A stretch of 64,000 bases of DNA from Microvirga flocculans ATCC BAA-817 (GTDB taxonomy: Bacteria > Pseudomonadota > Alphaproteobacteria > Rhizobiales > Beijerinckiaceae). The stretch lies in contig NZ_JAEA01000003.1 in the NCBI RefSeq assembly GCF_000518665.1, positions 186,001-250,000 on the forward strand, in the 5' to 3' direction. Position numbers and translations under genes: made by a program. Below, one piece after another: positions 54,961-64,000 of this stretch; position 1 is the first letter of the stretch; every line of letters starts with the position of its first letter. The notes under the pieces were generated by a model. That model was not told the origin of the DNA and did no database searches. It saw nothing but the letters and a program-made list of their open reading frames with translations.

Positions 54961-56445
54961 ATGTCCAAGGCCGACAAAATCAAGGCCCGCGCCCCGCGCG
55001 GCTTTGCCGACCGCACCCCCGCCGACCTTTCCGCCACCGAGCGTATGCTCGCGGCGATCCGCGAGTCTTATGAGCTCTACGGCTTCGAGGGCGTCGAGAC
55101 GCCCTTCGTCGAGTACACCGACGCGCTCGGCAAGTTCCTGCCCGACCAGGACCGCCCGAACGAGGGCGTGTTCTCATTCCAGGACGACGACGAGCAGTGG
55201 CTGTCGCTGCGCTACGACCTGACCGCGCCGCTCGCCCGCTACGTGGCCGAGAACTTCGACGCGCTGCCCAAGCCCTATCGCAGCTATCGCGCGGGCTGGG
55301 TCTTCCGCAACGAGAAGCCGGGCCCGGGCCGCTTCCGTCAGTTCATGCAGTTCGACGCCGACACGGTCGGCGCGGCCTCCGTCGCGGCGGATGCGGAAAT
55401 CTGCATGATGGCCGCCGATACGATGGAAAAGCTCGGCCTCAAGCGCAGCGACTTCCTGATCAAGGTCAACAACCGCAAGGTTCTCGACGGCGTTTTGGAG
55501 GCCATCGGCCTCGGCGGCGACGAGAAGGCCGGCCAGCGCCTGATCGTGCTGCGCGCCATCGACAAGCTCGACCGTCTCGGCCCCGACGGCGTGCGCCAGC
55601 TCCTCGGCCATGGCCGCAAGGACGAGAGCGGCGACTTCACCAAGGGCGCGGAACTCATCCCCGAGGCCATCGAGCGCGTGCTCGCCTTCACGGCCGCCAA
55701 GGGCGCGAGCAATGCGGCAACGGTCGAGAACCTGCGCGAGGTCGTGGGCTCGTCGGCCCGAGGCGCCGAAGGCGTGGAGGAGCTTGCGGAGATCGCTTCC
55801 CTCATCGCTTCCTCGGGTTACGAGGACCGCATCGTCATCGACCCCTCCGTGGTGCGTGGCCTCGAATACTATACCGGCCCGGTCTATGAGGCGGAGCTGA
55901 CCTTCCAGGTGCAGGACGAGGACGGACGCCCCGTGCGTTTCGGCTCGGTGGGCGGCGGCGGGCGCTATGACGGCCTGGTGGGCCGCTTCCGCGCCGAGCC
56001 GGTTCCGGCCACGGGCTTCTCCATCGGCGTCTCGCGCCTGCTCTCGGCCCTCCAGCTGATCAAGAGCCCCATCGTCTCCGGCGCCGAGAAGCCCGGCCCC
56101 GTGGTGGTGCTCGTCATGGACAAGGACCAGATCGCTGCCTATCAGCGCATGGTCTCCACCCTGCGCGGAGCCGGCATCCGCGCCGAGCTCTACCTCGGCT
56201 CCTCGGGCATGAAGGCGCAGATGAAATACGCCGACCGCCGCCAGAGCCCCTGCGTGGTCATCCAGGGCTCCAACGAGCGCGAGCGCGGCGAGGTCGAGAT
56301 CAAGGACCTGATCGAAGGCGCCAAGGCCGCCGCCGCCATCGCCTCCAACGAGGAATGGAAGGCCGCCCGCCCGGCGCAGTTCTCCGTGGCGGAAGACAAG
56401 CTGGTCGAAGCCGTGCGCGAGGTTCTGGCCCGGCACTTCGGATAA
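54961..56445 (+). CDS. hisS: Histidine-tRNA ligase
   Basis: HisS charges tRNA-His. The 494-residue class II synthetase has motif 2 in the [20 protein letters not shown] segment, the histidine-binding [12 protein letters not shown] and motif 3 [10 protein letters not shown], then an anticodon-binding domain. The frame extends upstream to 54724 within the previous gene; the ATG at 54961 gives the normal N-terminus. hisZ and hisG, distant relatives and histidine synthesis genes, follow. Confidence 0.95.
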   Translation: MSKADKIKARAPRGFADRTPADLSATERMLAAIRESYELYGFEGVETPFVEYTDALGKFLPDQDRPNEGVFSFQDDDEQWLSLRYDLTAPLARYVAENFDALPKPYRSYRAGWVFRNEKPGPGRFRQFMQFDADTVGAASVAADAEICMMAADTMEKLGLKRSDFLIKVNNRKVLDGVLEAIGLGGDEKAGQRLIVLRAIDKLDRLGPDGVRQLLGHGRKDESGDFTKGAELIPEAIERVLAFTAAKGASNAATVENLREVVGSSARGAEGVEELAEIASLIASSGYEDRIVIDPSVVRGLEYYTGPVYEAELTFQVQDEDGRPVRFGSVGGGGRYDGLVGRFRAEPVPATGFSIGVSRLLSALQLIKSPIVSGAEKPGPVVVLVMDKDQIAAYQRMVSTLRGAGIRAELYLGSSGMKAQMKYADRRQSPCVVIQGSNERERGEVEIKDLIEGAKAAAAIASNEEWKAARPAQFSVAEDKLVEAVREVLARHFG

Positions 56446-56515
56446 CCTTGGCCTTTCGGGAACTCCCATGGTCTCCCGAGGGTTGTTCTGGAAGCTTGAC
56501 CATCAGGAGATGAAC

Positions 56516-56965
56516 ATGGCGAAGGACAAGAAGAGCGGCGGCAAGGCCAAGAAGGGCACCGGCACGAAGCTTGCGAAATCCATGAAGAAATCCGGCTTCA
56601 TGGAGCTGATCAATTCCGATCTCGGGCGCGAGATCCTGGCCGACGCCCTCATCGCCGCCGCCGCCGCGGCTGCCGCCGCCCTCACCAAGACACGGCCCGC
56701 CAGGAAGGCCGGCGCTGCCGCCGTCGAGGCCGGGTCCCAGACCGCGGACCTGACCCGGACCGCCGCGGGCGCCGTCGCCAGCGTCGTATCGGAAGCCGCC
56801 CGCCAGTTCCTGCCCCCCAAGCTCGTGGGCGAGGAGAGCGGTTCCGACCGGGGCGCCAAGGCGGAGCCCAAAAAGGTCAAATACGTCCATCGCACCAGCG
56901 ACCACAGCAAGCGCAAGACCACGAAGGCCAAAGGCGAGAAAACCGATACGGCCGGAAAGCCCTGA
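56516..56965 (+). CDS. Lys/Ala-rich hypothetical protein, 149 aa
   Basis: This low-complexity protein has a basic start (MAKDKKSGGKAKKGTG), a conserved-looking FMELINSDLGREILADALI segment followed by a poly-Ala helix, and a basic tail (SKRKTTKAKGEK). The design recalls histone-like or DNA-associated small proteins, but no family is recognised. AGGAG six bases before the ATG at 56516 decides the start. It lies between hisS and repeat copy C. Confidence 0.65.
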   Translation: MAKDKKSGGKAKKGTGTKLAKSMKKSGFMELINSDLGREILADALIAAAAAAAAALTKTRPARKAGAAAVEAGSQTADLTRTAAGAVASVVSEAARQFLPPKLVGEESGSDRGAKAEPKKVKYVHRTSDHSKRKTTKAKGEKTDTAGKP

Positions 56966-57059
56966 GCATCGGCGCATCGTTCGGGTGATCGCCTCCCAAT
57001 CCGTTTCACTCGTTCACCCTTCGCGCTGAAAACGGTCGCCTTCCCCGTCCGTCATTGAT

Positions 57060-57174
57060 AAAGCATCGGACCCAAAAGTGGACTTGCACTTTTGGGATCG
57101 ATCCGATGCTTCTTTATTGGAGAAGCGCATCGTTTTGAGCGGAAAACCGGGTCCACTTTTCCGCACGATGCGCT
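57060..57174 (+). repeat. Bipartite palindromic intergenic element, copy C
   Basis: This is the cleanest copy. The left module has arms AAGCATCGGA/TCCGATGCTT and CCCAAAAGTG/CACTTTTGGG. The right module has outer arms AGCGCATCGT (57124-57133)/ACGATGCGCT (57165-57174) and an inner GCGGAAAA/TTTTCCGC stem (57139-57146 with 57157-57164) around CCGGGTCCAC. It ends 35 bp before the hisZ start, so it lies in the hisZ leader or promoter. Confidence 0.88.
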
Positions 57175-57209
57175 AGAGAGCATGCCAACACAAGGATTGG
57201 GCAAGGCCA

Positions 57210-58304
57210 GTGACGGAGACGGATGCCATTGTTGCGCTGATCGCGCTTTTCGAGCGCGAGGGCTATGCGCGTGTCGAACCGCCGGTTCTCCAGCCGGCGG
57301 ACGTGTTCATCGACCTGTCGGGCGAGGATATCCGGCGTCGCATGTTCGTGACGCAGGACGCCTCGGGCGCGGAACTGTGCCTCAGGCCCGAATACACCAT
57401 TCCCGTCTGCCTCCAGCATCTGTCCCATCGCGGAGCCCGGCCATCGGGCTATTCCTATGGCGGCCCGGTCTTCCGGATGCGCCCGGGGGAGAGCGGCGAG
57501 TTTCTGCAGGCGGGCCTCGAATCCATCGGGCGAGCGGACGTCTCGGCGGTCGATGCCGAGATTCTGGCCCTTGCTCTCGACGGCCTCGCCCGGATCGGCG
57601 GCTCCGCCCCCGTCGTGAAGCTCGGCGACATGGGCCTTCTCAACGCCCTGATCGATGCTCTGGGGATCGCGCCCGCCGCCAAGCGCCGGGTGATCCGCGC
57701 CATCGTGTCGGGTCAAGGGCTGGCGAGCCTCGCCGAGCCCGAGGGGACCGGACAGCAGGAGCATGCGGGCCTTCTCGCCGCCATCGAAGGCCAGGCTCCC
57801 CAGGCCGCCAAGGCCTTCGTGGAGGACATTCTCTCGATCGCGGGCATCGCCCGCGTCGGCGGGCGCAGCGCGGGCGAGATCGCCGAGCGCTTCCTGGCAC
57901 GGGCCGCGAACCGCACGGGCCTCGCCGACGAGGCGCGGCAGGTGCTGGAGCGCTATCTCGCCATCGCCGGAGACCCGGATCAGGCGGCTCATGACGTCCG
58001 GACGCTGGCGAAGGACGCCGGCCTCGACATCGCAGGCGCGCTGACCGCTTTCGAGGAGCGCACCGGCTTCATGGCCGCGCGGGGGCTCGACGTGGGCAGC
58101 TTCTCGTTCGCCGCCACCTTCGCCCGCAATCTCGACTACTACACGGGCTTCATCTTCGAGGTGCAGGACCCGCGCCGCAGCGACGGCAAGCCCGTGGTGG
58201 GCGGCGGCCGCTACGACCGCCTGCTCGAACACCTGGGCGCCGAGACCCCGATCCCGGCGGTCGGCTGCTCCTTCTGGCTCGACCGCATCGTGGGGAGGCC
58301 CTGA
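57210..58304 (+). CDS. hisZ: ATP phosphoribosyltransferase regulatory subunit
   Basis: HisZ is a HisS paralogue without aminoacylation activity that activates the short HisG enzyme. The 364-residue protein has the class II core with LRPEYTIPVCLQHL, FRMRPGESGEFLQAGLES and ARNLDYYTGFIFEV, but no anticodon-binding domain. The start is GTG at 57210. The stop overlaps the hisG start (TGATG), giving translational coupling. Confidence 0.95.
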   Translation: MTETDAIVALIALFEREGYARVEPPVLQPADVFIDLSGEDIRRRMFVTQDASGAELCLRPEYTIPVCLQHLSHRGARPSGYSYGGPVFRMRPGESGEFLQAGLESIGRADVSAVDAEILALALDGLARIGGSAPVVKLGDMGLLNALIDALGIAPAAKRRVIRAIVSGQGLASLAEPEGTGQQEHAGLLAAIEGQAPQAAKAFVEDILSIAGIARVGGRSAGEIAERFLARAANRTGLADEARQVLERYLAIAGDPDQAAHDVRTLAKDAGLDIAGALTAFEERTGFMAARGLDVGSFSFAATFARNLDYYTGFIFEVQDPRRSDGKPVVGGGRYDRLLEHLGAETPIPAVGCSFWLDRIVGRP

Positions 58305-59278
58305 TGACCGTTTCTCCCCTCATTCTGGCGGTTCCCTCCAAAGGACGCCTGCAGGAGAACGCAGCCGCGTTCTTCGCCCGCGCCGGGCTCGTCTTCACCC
58401 AGTCCCGCGGGGCGCGCGATTATCGCGGCACGCTCGCGGGCGTGCCGGACGTGGAGGTCGCCTTCCTCTCCGCCTCCGAGATCGTGAGCCAGCTCGCCAG
58501 CGGCGCGGCGCATCTGGGCATCACCGGCGAGGACCTGATCCGCGAGCAGGTCGCGGATGCGGACGCGGCGGTGGAGCTCCTGACCCCGCTGGGCTTCGGA
58601 CACGCCAATGTGGTGGTCGCCGTGCCGCAGGCGTGGATCGACGTGCGCACAATGGCCGATCTCGACGAGGTGGCGGCCGACATCCGCGCCCGCCACGGCA
58701 CCAAGATGCGGGTGGCGACGAAATACGTGAACCTCACGCGCCGCTTCTTCGCCGAAAAGGGCGTCAGCGATTACCGCATCGTCGAGAGTCTGGGCGCCAC
58801 CGAGGGCGCGCCGGGGGCGGGCTCGGCGGAGCTGATCGTGGACATCACCACCACCGGCGCGACGCTGGCCGCCAATGCGCTCAAGATCCTTGACGACGGC
58901 GTGATGCTGCGCTCGGAAGCCAATCTCGTAGCCTCGGCCCGCGCCCCCTGGAGCGCCCGGGCCAAGGCCGCCGCGACCGCCGTGCTGACCCGCATCGCCG
59001 CCGAGGAGGAAGCGCGCACCACCCGCGAGGTGCGGGCGGCCCTCGACCCGGCGCGGGCCTCGGCGCTGGTGGCGCTGGCCAAGGACCATGGCGCGACGCT
59101 GCCTTACGGCAACGCCCTGGGCCGCGAGGTCGTGCTCCATTGCCGGGCCTCGAACGTCTTCGACATCGTGGCGGCCCTGCAGGGCATCGGCGCTCAGGAC
59201 ATCTCGGTCCGCGCCTTCGATTACCTGTTCCGCCCCACCAACGCTCTCACCGAGCGGCTCCTGCGGCGGATCGGCTGA
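58304..59278 (+). CDS. hisG: ATP phosphoribosyltransferase
   Basis: HisG joins ATP and PRPP in the first step of histidine synthesis. The 324-residue protein has SKGRLQENA near the N-terminus, a GITGEDLI segment and the VDITTTGATLAANALKIL PRPP-binding region. It is longer than the roughly 210-230 aa short form, with about 100 C-terminal residues, but the adjacent hisZ shows that it works as the HisZ-dependent type. Confidence 0.94.
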   Translation: MTVSPLILAVPSKGRLQENAAAFFARAGLVFTQSRGARDYRGTLAGVPDVEVAFLSASEIVSQLASGAAHLGITGEDLIREQVADADAAVELLTPLGFGHANVVVAVPQAWIDVRTMADLDEVAADIRARHGTKMRVATKYVNLTRRFFAEKGVSDYRIVESLGATEGAPGAGSAELIVDITTTGATLAANALKILDDGVMLRSEANLVASARAPWSARAKAAATAVLTRIAAEEEARTTREVRAALDPARASALVALAKDHGATLPYGNALGREVVLHCRASNVFDIVAALQGIGAQDISVRAFDYLFRPTNALTERLLRRIG

Positions 59279-59430
59279 CCGGCTTGCGGCGGTTCCGTTC
59301 AGCGGGCCGTCAGTTAAGGTGTGCTTTCTCACGCCGGATAGGACAAGATGACCTTGGGAGCGCCTTGGGCGTTGCCTCGACGCTCAAGGCCCCTTATGGT
59401 CCGGGCGTTTTTTCCGATGAAGAGGTTCCG

Positions 59431-59910
59431 ATGAACGCACTTCGACTTGCGACATGTCTGGCGGCCCTCGCCGCCGTCTCGGGAGCTCATGCCCAATCGG
59501 CGGCGTCCCTCGGCCGTCCGGCCGGCCCGACCCGTCAGGTGGACCCGAAGGTCCCGCAGCCCGGCGAGCAGGGCAAGGTCTTCCCGCTCAACTCCTCCTG
59601 GGTGGCCGTGAGCCTGAACGGCAAGCCCTTCTCCGGCGAACGCCCGAGCTTCAAGCTCGACGACCAGCTGCGGGCTACGGGTTTTTCCGGCTGCAACACC
59701 TATGCCACCGCCGCCTATCCCCTGCGCGACCAGATGCTTGCCGTCGGCCCCTTCGCCCTGACCAAGAAGAGTTGCGACAAGTCCGTCATGGCCGCCGAGC
59801 AGGCCTTTCTCGTGGCGCTCCGCTCCTCGGGCAAGTGGGACATCCAGGGCCGCAACCTGATCATCCGCACCCAGAACGGCGGCGAGCTGCGCTTCGAGCG
59901 CTCGCTCTGA
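59431..59910 (+). CDS. META-domain (HslJ-like) secreted protein
   Basis: The 159-residue protein has a signal peptide ending in AHAQS (about 18-22) and a META domain (about 55-155) with WVAVSLNGKPF, SGCNTYA and FALTKKSCDKSVMAAEQAFL motifs. HslJ-like lipoproteins and periplasmic proteins are linked to stress and novobiocin resistance in E. coli. No lipobox is seen here. GAAGAGG precedes the ATG. Confidence 0.85.
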   Translation: MNALRLATCLAALAAVSGAHAQSAASLGRPAGPTRQVDPKVPQPGEQGKVFPLNSSWVAVSLNGKPFSGERPSFKLDDQLRATGFSGCNTYATAAYPLRDQMLAVGPFALTKKSCDKSVMAAEQAFLVALRSSGKWDIQGRNLIIRTQNGGELRFERSL

Positions 59911-59930
59911 TCCCCGCATTCATCCCGACA

Positions 59931-59956
59931 AAAAGGCCGGCTTTTGCCGGCCTTTT
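59931..59956. terminator. Bidirectional terminator between META protein and ABC transporter genes
   Basis: A perfect 10-bp stem AAAAGGCCGG/CCGGCCTTTT (59931-59940 with 59947-59956) with a 6-base loop is flanked by A and T runs, so it could work on both strands for the convergent genes. Confidence 0.9.
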
Positions 59957-59976
59957 CTTTGAGAGCTCCACACAGT

Positions 59977-62073
59977 TTACTCGGCAGGCTCCGCCTGACG
60001 CAGGTCGACGGGAGTCGAGAGGCCGCTCTCGGTCTTTTTCATGTCGATGCGCCGGTCGTGGAAGGCTGCAAGCGTCGAGCGGTGGCCGATGGAAACGACC
60101 GTCGTGCTCGGCAGCTTCTCCCGGATGACGCGGTAAATCTCCTGTTCCGTGGGCTCGTCGAGGGCCGCCGTGGCCTCGTCCAGGAACAGCCAGTCGGGCC
60201 TGGCGAGAAGCGCGCGGGCGACCGCCAGGCGCTGCTGCTCGCCGAGGGAGAGGGTCTGGCCCCAGTTGCGGTCCTCGTCGAGCCTGTCCGCGATCTGGGG
60301 CAGCCTGGCCGCCCGCAGGGCTTCCGCGATCTGTGCGTCGTTGTAGGAATCGGACCGGGCCGGATAGGTCACCGCCTCGCGCAGGGTCCCGATGGGGATG
60401 TAGGGGCGCTGCGGCAGGAGCATCATGGTCTGCCCCTCCGGCACCAGGACCTGCCCCTCGCCGAAGGGCCAGATGCCCGCGATGGCGCGGAACAGGGTGG
60501 ACTTGCCCGAGCCCGAGGGCCCGGTCATCAGCGTGCGCTCGCCGGGACGGAACGAGAGATCCTTCGCATGGAGCAGGTCGCTGCCGTCGGGCAGGCGCAC
60601 GTCGAGGTCCTTGAGGCGCAGTTCGCCGCTGGCCGCGGGCGTGACCGCCAGCTTGCTCTCGCCGCCGACGCGCTGCGCCGACGCAATGGCGCTCTCGAAG
60701 GTCGTGAGACGGTCGAGCACCGCCTTGTAGTCGGCAAGCGTGGTGTAGATCTGGATGAAATAGGTGAGCGCCGACGTCACGCGGGAGAAGGCGCCGTTGA
60801 CCTGCTGCATCTGGCCAAGCGTGATCTTGCCCGCGAAATAATAGGGCGCGGTCAGGATGTAGGGCACGACCACGTTCGCCTGGAAATACGCCGCCGTGAA
60901 GGTGTTGAGCTTCATGAGGCGAAGGGCGATCTGCATATAGTTGTCGACGATCTGCGTGAAGCGGCGGGCAAGGCCCTCCTTTTCGGCAGGTTCGCCTGCC
61001 AGAAGCGCGATCTGCTCCGGATATTCACGCAGGCGCGCGAGCGAGAAGCGATAGTTCGCCTCCACACGCTCCTGCTGAAAGTTCAGGCCGATCAGAGGAC
61101 GCCCGATGAGGTGCGTGATCCAGGTTCCCAGGATGGCGTAGATCGCACAGATCCAGACCAGAAGGCCCGGGACTTCGACATCGGTCCCGGGCAATGTGAA
61201 GCCCGCCGAGATCGTCCAGAGGATCGCGATGAACGACACAAGGGTCGCCGCCTGATTCATCAATCCGATCGACAGGGAATAGGTGCTGTCGATGAACTTC
61301 CGGAGATCTTCGGAGATGCGCTGATCCGGGTTGTCGGCGCCCTGGTTGGTGAGCTGCATTCTGTAATGCGCTCCATCCCCGAGCCATTGGCCGACATAAT
61401 AGGTGTTGAGAAATGCGCGCCACCGGATGGTGAGAACGTACTGAAGCAGCACGTCGATCAGGGCAACGGCGACGAAGACGGCCGCCAGCGGCGTGAAGAT
61501 GAAGAAGAGCTGATACCAGAAGGCCCCCGCATCCTTATCCTGGATCGCATTGAACATGTCCCGGGAGAAGAAGCTGAGGCGCACGTTGAGCGCGACCTGC
61601 GACAGATTGAGCGCAATCAGAACGCCGATGATCCACGTCCCGATGGTGCCCTCGCGCGCCCGCACGAGACCGATGAACGGAAGACGGATGACGCTGTCGG
61701 TCTGGGATTCGAGATAGCGGTCCGTGATGCGGCAGATCGTGCGGACCACGCGCACATAGGACAGGCCGTAAATGAGGATGCCGAACACCGTCGCGCCCAG
61801 GGCGGCGGAGGGCGGCGGAACATAGCCCGTGTAGTCGCCGGTGATGAGCCCCGCCGTGACTCCCAGGATCAGCGCGACGAACAGGAGATGCGTCACCGAG
61901 AGCATCACGAGGAAGATGCGCAGGAACTTGGGGATGTGCCTCCCGATATATACGGTCCCGGCGAGGGCCAGGGTCGAGAGCGGAAGATAGAACGGAACCC
62001 CGACCGTCCCGGACAGGGAAGCGGCCAGAACGCCCAAACCTACGAGTGCCAGCACAAGGCTCGCTTTGATCAT
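59977..62073 (-). CDS. ABC transporter, fused permease/ATPase (SbmA/BacA-YddA type)
   Basis: The 698-residue half-transporter has about eight hydrophobic segments in the N-terminal 430 residues and a C-terminal ATPase with Walker A GPSGSGKST, a variant signature LSLGEQQR and Walker B WLFLDEATAALDE. The ABCD/YddA-like group includes relatives of peptide and vitamin transporters such as SbmA/BacA. AGGAG precedes the ATG at 62073, chosen over 62106. It is divergent from the metN gene. Confidence 0.9.
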   Translation of the reverse strand: MIKASLVLALVGLGVLAASLSGTVGVPFYLPLSTLALAGTVYIGRHIPKFLRIFLVMLSVTHLLFVALILGVTAGLITGDYTGYVPPPSAALGATVFGILIYGLSYVRVVRTICRITDRYLESQTDSVIRLPFIGLVRAREGTIGTWIIGVLIALNLSQVALNVRLSFFSRDMFNAIQDKDAGAFWYQLFFIFTPLAAVFVAVALIDVLLQYVLTIRWRAFLNTYYVGQWLGDGAHYRMQLTNQGADNPDQRISEDLRKFIDSTYSLSIGLMNQAATLVSFIAILWTISAGFTLPGTDVEVPGLLVWICAIYAILGTWITHLIGRPLIGLNFQQERVEANYRFSLARLREYPEQIALLAGEPAEKEGLARRFTQIVDNYMQIALRLMKLNTFTAAYFQANVVVPYILTAPYYFAGKITLGQMQQVNGAFSRVTSALTYFIQIYTTLADYKAVLDRLTTFESAIASAQRVGGESKLAVTPAASGELRLKDLDVRLPDGSDLLHAKDLSFRPGERTLMTGPSGSGKSTLFRAIAGIWPFGEGQVLVPEGQTMMLLPQRPYIPIGTLREAVTYPARSDSYNDAQIAEALRAARLPQIADRLDEDRNWGQTLSLGEQQRLAVARALLARPDWLFLDEATAALDEPTEQEIYRVIREKLPSTTVVSIGHRSTLAAFHDRRIDMKKTESGLSTPVDLRQAEPAE

Positions 62074-62333
62074 GCACGTCTCCTGCCGAAATCCGGTCCG
62101 GCCCATCGATCCTTGAGGCCAGCCGGATCAATCGCGCTTGTGGCGAAAGAAAGGAGGACCTCCTCCCTCTGCCAGCGATAGCAGTCTTGTGACGATCGGG
62201 ACAGGCCGTTAAAAGCCGAGCATCGTTCTTCAAAACAGATTGTCCTATTTAAAGAACGAAATCGTTGACATAGAGAACGATATGGCTCATGTGTCGAAGC
62301 CATGTCACGCGTCAGCCCTCAAAAGGCGAAGTC
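62074..62333. promoter_or_regulatory. Divergent region with repeated AAGAACGA boxes and a leader hairpin
   Basis: The 260-bp gap has three related boxes: inverse AAGAACGATG (62221-62230), AAGAACGA (62252-62259, part of AACGA-AA-TCGTT at 62255-62266) and GAGAACGATA (62273-62281). A TTGACA lies at 62265-62270. A 6-bp hairpin ATGGCT/AGCCAT (62282-62287 with 62298-62303) precedes metN. It could be a methionine-responsive operator; no known SAM riboswitch pattern is present. Confidence 0.45.
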
Positions 62334-63428
62334 ATGAACGCCCCTCTCGGATATCTCGGCAGCGAGCCTGCCCAGCGCCTGATCCCGGCGGCACCCATCG
62401 TGCGCCTGGAAAAGGTCTCGAAGACTTTTCCCGGCCGTGACGGCCAGCCCGTCACCGCTCTGCGCGAAATCAACCTCTCCGTGCCGCAGGGCTCGATCCT
62501 CGGCGTGATTGGGCGCTCCGGCGCCGGCAAGTCCACCCTGATCCGCCTGGTGAACGGCCTGGAAAAGCCCTCGTCCGGCAAGGTGATCGTGGACGGGGCC
62601 GACATCGCGGCCCTGCCCGAGGCGGCTCTTCGTCACGCCCGCCGCTCCATCGGCATGATCTTCCAGCACTTCAACCTGCTCTCCTCGCGCACGGCGGCGG
62701 ACAACATCGCCCTGCCCCTCGAGGTGGCGGGCTACGACAAGGCGGAGATCAGGACGCGGGTCGAGGAGCTTCTGGCCCTCGTCGGCCTCTCCGACAAGCG
62801 CAACCGCTACCCGTCCGAACTGTCCGGCGGCCAGAAGCAGCGCGTCGGCATCGCCCGCGCGCTCGCCACGAAGCCGAAGGTGCTGCTCTCGGATGAAGCG
62901 ACTTCCGCCCTCGATCCGGAAACCACGCGCTCCATTCTCGACCTACTCACGAAGATCAACGCGGAGCTTGGCCTGACCATCCTGCTCATCACCCACGAGA
63001 TGGCGGTGATCCGCAACATCGCCCGCGAGGTCGCGGTGATCGAGGGCGGGCATATCGTCGAGCAGGGCGACGTGTTCGAGATCTTCACCCGCCCGCAGCA
63101 CGAGGTGACCCGTTCCTTCCTCGCCGACGAATCCGGCCGCGCGTTGCCGCCCTATGTGGCGAACCATCTGCGCGCCGAGGCGTCGCCCGGCAGCCAGGCG
63201 GTGATCCGCATCGGCTTCCGTGGCCCGCACGCCACGGACCCGGTGCTCGCGCGGCTCGCCCGCGAGCACGGCATCGAGGCCAACATCCTGTCCGGCGCAG
63301 TGGACGAGATTGCCGGCCGTCCCTTCGGCACCCTGGTGGTGGGCGTGCCGGAACGATCCCTCGCCGCCGCCCTCGATTTCCTGAACAAGCCCGGTCTCGA
63401 CACGGAGGTCCTCGGCCATGTCGCCTGA
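62334..63428 (+). CDS. metN: Methionine ABC transporter ATPase
   Basis: MetN powers methionine import with MetI and a MetQ lipoprotein. The 364-residue protein has Walker [11 protein letters not shown]-loop FQHFNLL, signature LSGGQKQR, Walker [14 protein letters not shown] and a C-terminal NIL (ACT-like) domain that senses methionine. The frame extends to 62289; the ATG at 62334 with AAGGCGAAG upstream is used. It overlaps metI by 11 bp. Confidence 0.95.
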   Translation: MNAPLGYLGSEPAQRLIPAAPIVRLEKVSKTFPGRDGQPVTALREINLSVPQGSILGVIGRSGAGKSTLIRLVNGLEKPSSGKVIVDGADIAALPEAALRHARRSIGMIFQHFNLLSSRTAADNIALPLEVAGYDKAEIRTRVEELLALVGLSDKRNRYPSELSGGQKQRVGIARALATKPKVLLSDEATSALDPETTRSILDLLTKINAELGLTILLITHEMAVIRNIAREVAVIEGGHIVEQGDVFEIFTRPQHEVTRSFLADESGRALPPYVANHLRAEASPGSQAVIRIGFRGPHATDPVLARLAREHGIEANILSGAVDEIAGRPFGTLVVGVPERSLAAALDFLNKPGLDTEVLGHVA

Positions 63429-64000
63429 GATGATCCGCCTCATCGCCCATTCCACCGGCGAAACGCTCTACATGGTTGCGGTTTCGGCCTTGATCGCGAC
63501 CCTCTTCGGCCTTCCGCTCGGCGTGTTCCTCGCCACCTCCGGCAAGGGCGAATTGTTCGCGGCTCCCTGGGTCAACCGGGTGGTCGGCGTCATCGTCAAC
63601 GCCACGCGCTCCACGCCCTTCATCATCCTCGTCGTCGCGATCATTCCCTTCACGCGCCTCATCGCAGGCACCTCCATCGGCACCAATGCCGCGATCGTGC
63701 CGCTGACGATCGCCGCGACGCCCTTCATCGCGCGGCTCATCGAAGGCGCGATCCGCGAAGTGGACCAGGGCCTGATCGAAGCCGCGCGCGCCTTCGGCGC
63801 CAGCCCGTTCCAGATCGTGCGCAAGGTGCTCATTCCTGAGGCCCTGCCCGGCATCGTGCTCGGCCTCACGCTCGCCGTCGTATCGCTCCTCGGCTTCTCG
63901 GCCATGGTGGGCGCCGTGGGCGGCGGGGGCCTGGGCGATCTCGGCATCCGCTACGGCTACCAGCGCTTCATGCCCGAAATGATGCTCGCCGTTGTGGTGG
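63418..64000 (+). CDS. metI: Methionine ABC transporter permease (3' end outside window)
   Basis: About 194 residues are visible, starting [17 protein letters not shown], with several membrane helices and the permease EAA-loop region [25 protein letters not shown]. It overlaps the end of metN by 11 bp, so translation is coupled. metQ is expected to follow downstream. Confidence 0.95.
   Translation, partial: MSPEMIRLIAHSTGETLYMVAVSALIATLFGLPLGVFLATSGKGELFAAPWVNRVVGVIVNATRSTPFIILVVAIIPFTRLIAGTSIGTNAAIVPLTIAATPFIARLIEGAIREVDQGLIEAARAFGASPFQIVRKVLIPEALPGIVLGLTLAVVSLLGFSAMVGAVGGGGLGDLGIRYGYQRFMPEMMLAVVV

Noticed and set aside
57210-58304. Second histidyl-tRNA synthetase
   Set aside because: It lacks the anticodon-binding domain and overlaps hisG, so HisZ is the better call.
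59944-62181. Plus-strand open frame opposite the ABC transporter (745 residues)
   Set aside because: Shadow of the minus-strand transporter with Walker motifs; composition is unnatural.
62234-62333. SAM riboswitch upstream of metN
   Set aside because: Only a 6-bp hairpin is visible; conserved cores of the known SAM classes are not recognised.

Overview
This is a GC-rich chromosomal window from an alphaproteobacterium. The best fit is Hyphomicrobiales close to Methylobacteriaceae (Microvirga/Methylobacterium-like). That placement is inferred from gene content and order: a plant-type glutamate-cysteine ligase beside rsmE, a short glucose-6-phosphate isomerase, a lipid A block (cysQ-like, DUF4170, DUF374, waaA, lpxK, DUF2093), a hisS/hisZ/hisG block, and an endonuclease-type MutL. 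I found no rRNA, tRNA, CRISPR array or intact insertion sequence. Most of the window is core metabolism. The exceptions are AT-richer patches at about 1-450, 23.1-23.9 kb and 34.4-38.9 kb.

Layout. 0-6 kb: the end of an AT-rich, phage-tail-like gene, a CDF transporter, ilvD, then a guanidine-II (mini-ykkC) riboswitch driving a Gdx guanidinium exporter with a diguanylate cyclase 13 bp downstream. 6-9.5 kb: gshA, a YbdK-like carboxylate-amine ligase and rsmE on the minus strand. 9.8-19 kb: ubiA, the lipid A/Kdo block, xseA and purD. 19-23 kb: a fluoroacetate-dehalogenase-like hydrolase, tadA, a pseudouridine synthase with long Arg-rich arms, and rsmD. 23-29 kb: an orphan membrane protein, a predicted beta-propeller/RTX secreted protein, an alcohol dehydrogenase, an aldo-keto reductase and a PilZ protein. 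29-34.3 kb: mutL, aceA with an operator-rich upstream region, and pgi.

34.4-39 kb: a low-GC pair of tandem serralysin-family RTX genes. The second has an intact HExxHxxGxxH zinc site. The first has lost every zinc ligand of that motif and looks like a pseudoprotease. 39-46 kb: two M16 peptidase-family subunits (one catalytic, one degenerate), a periplasmic protein, lspA and ileS. 46-52 kb: msrB, a DUF3095 cyclase-like protein, ribF, a small 58-residue protein, a HAD-IIA hydrolase, a degenerate EAL protein and a copper-chaperone-like HMA protein. 52-59.9 kb: an omega-aminotransferase, a tetR/isochorismatase-like divergent pair with two matching operators, hisS, hisZ and hisG, and a META-domain protein. 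60-64 kb: an SbmA/YddA-type ABC exporter and the methionine importer metN-metI; metI runs off the right edge.

Three copies of a bipartite palindromic intergenic element (5790, 17496, 57060), plus one partial copy (50270), recur in the same orientation. Compensatory base changes support their hairpins. The three RTX proteins share a C-terminal module ending in a hydrophobic type I secretion signal, but no type I secretion genes lie in the window. Several genes suggest c-di-GMP signalling: a GGDEF enzyme, a PilZ protein and a degenerate EAL protein.
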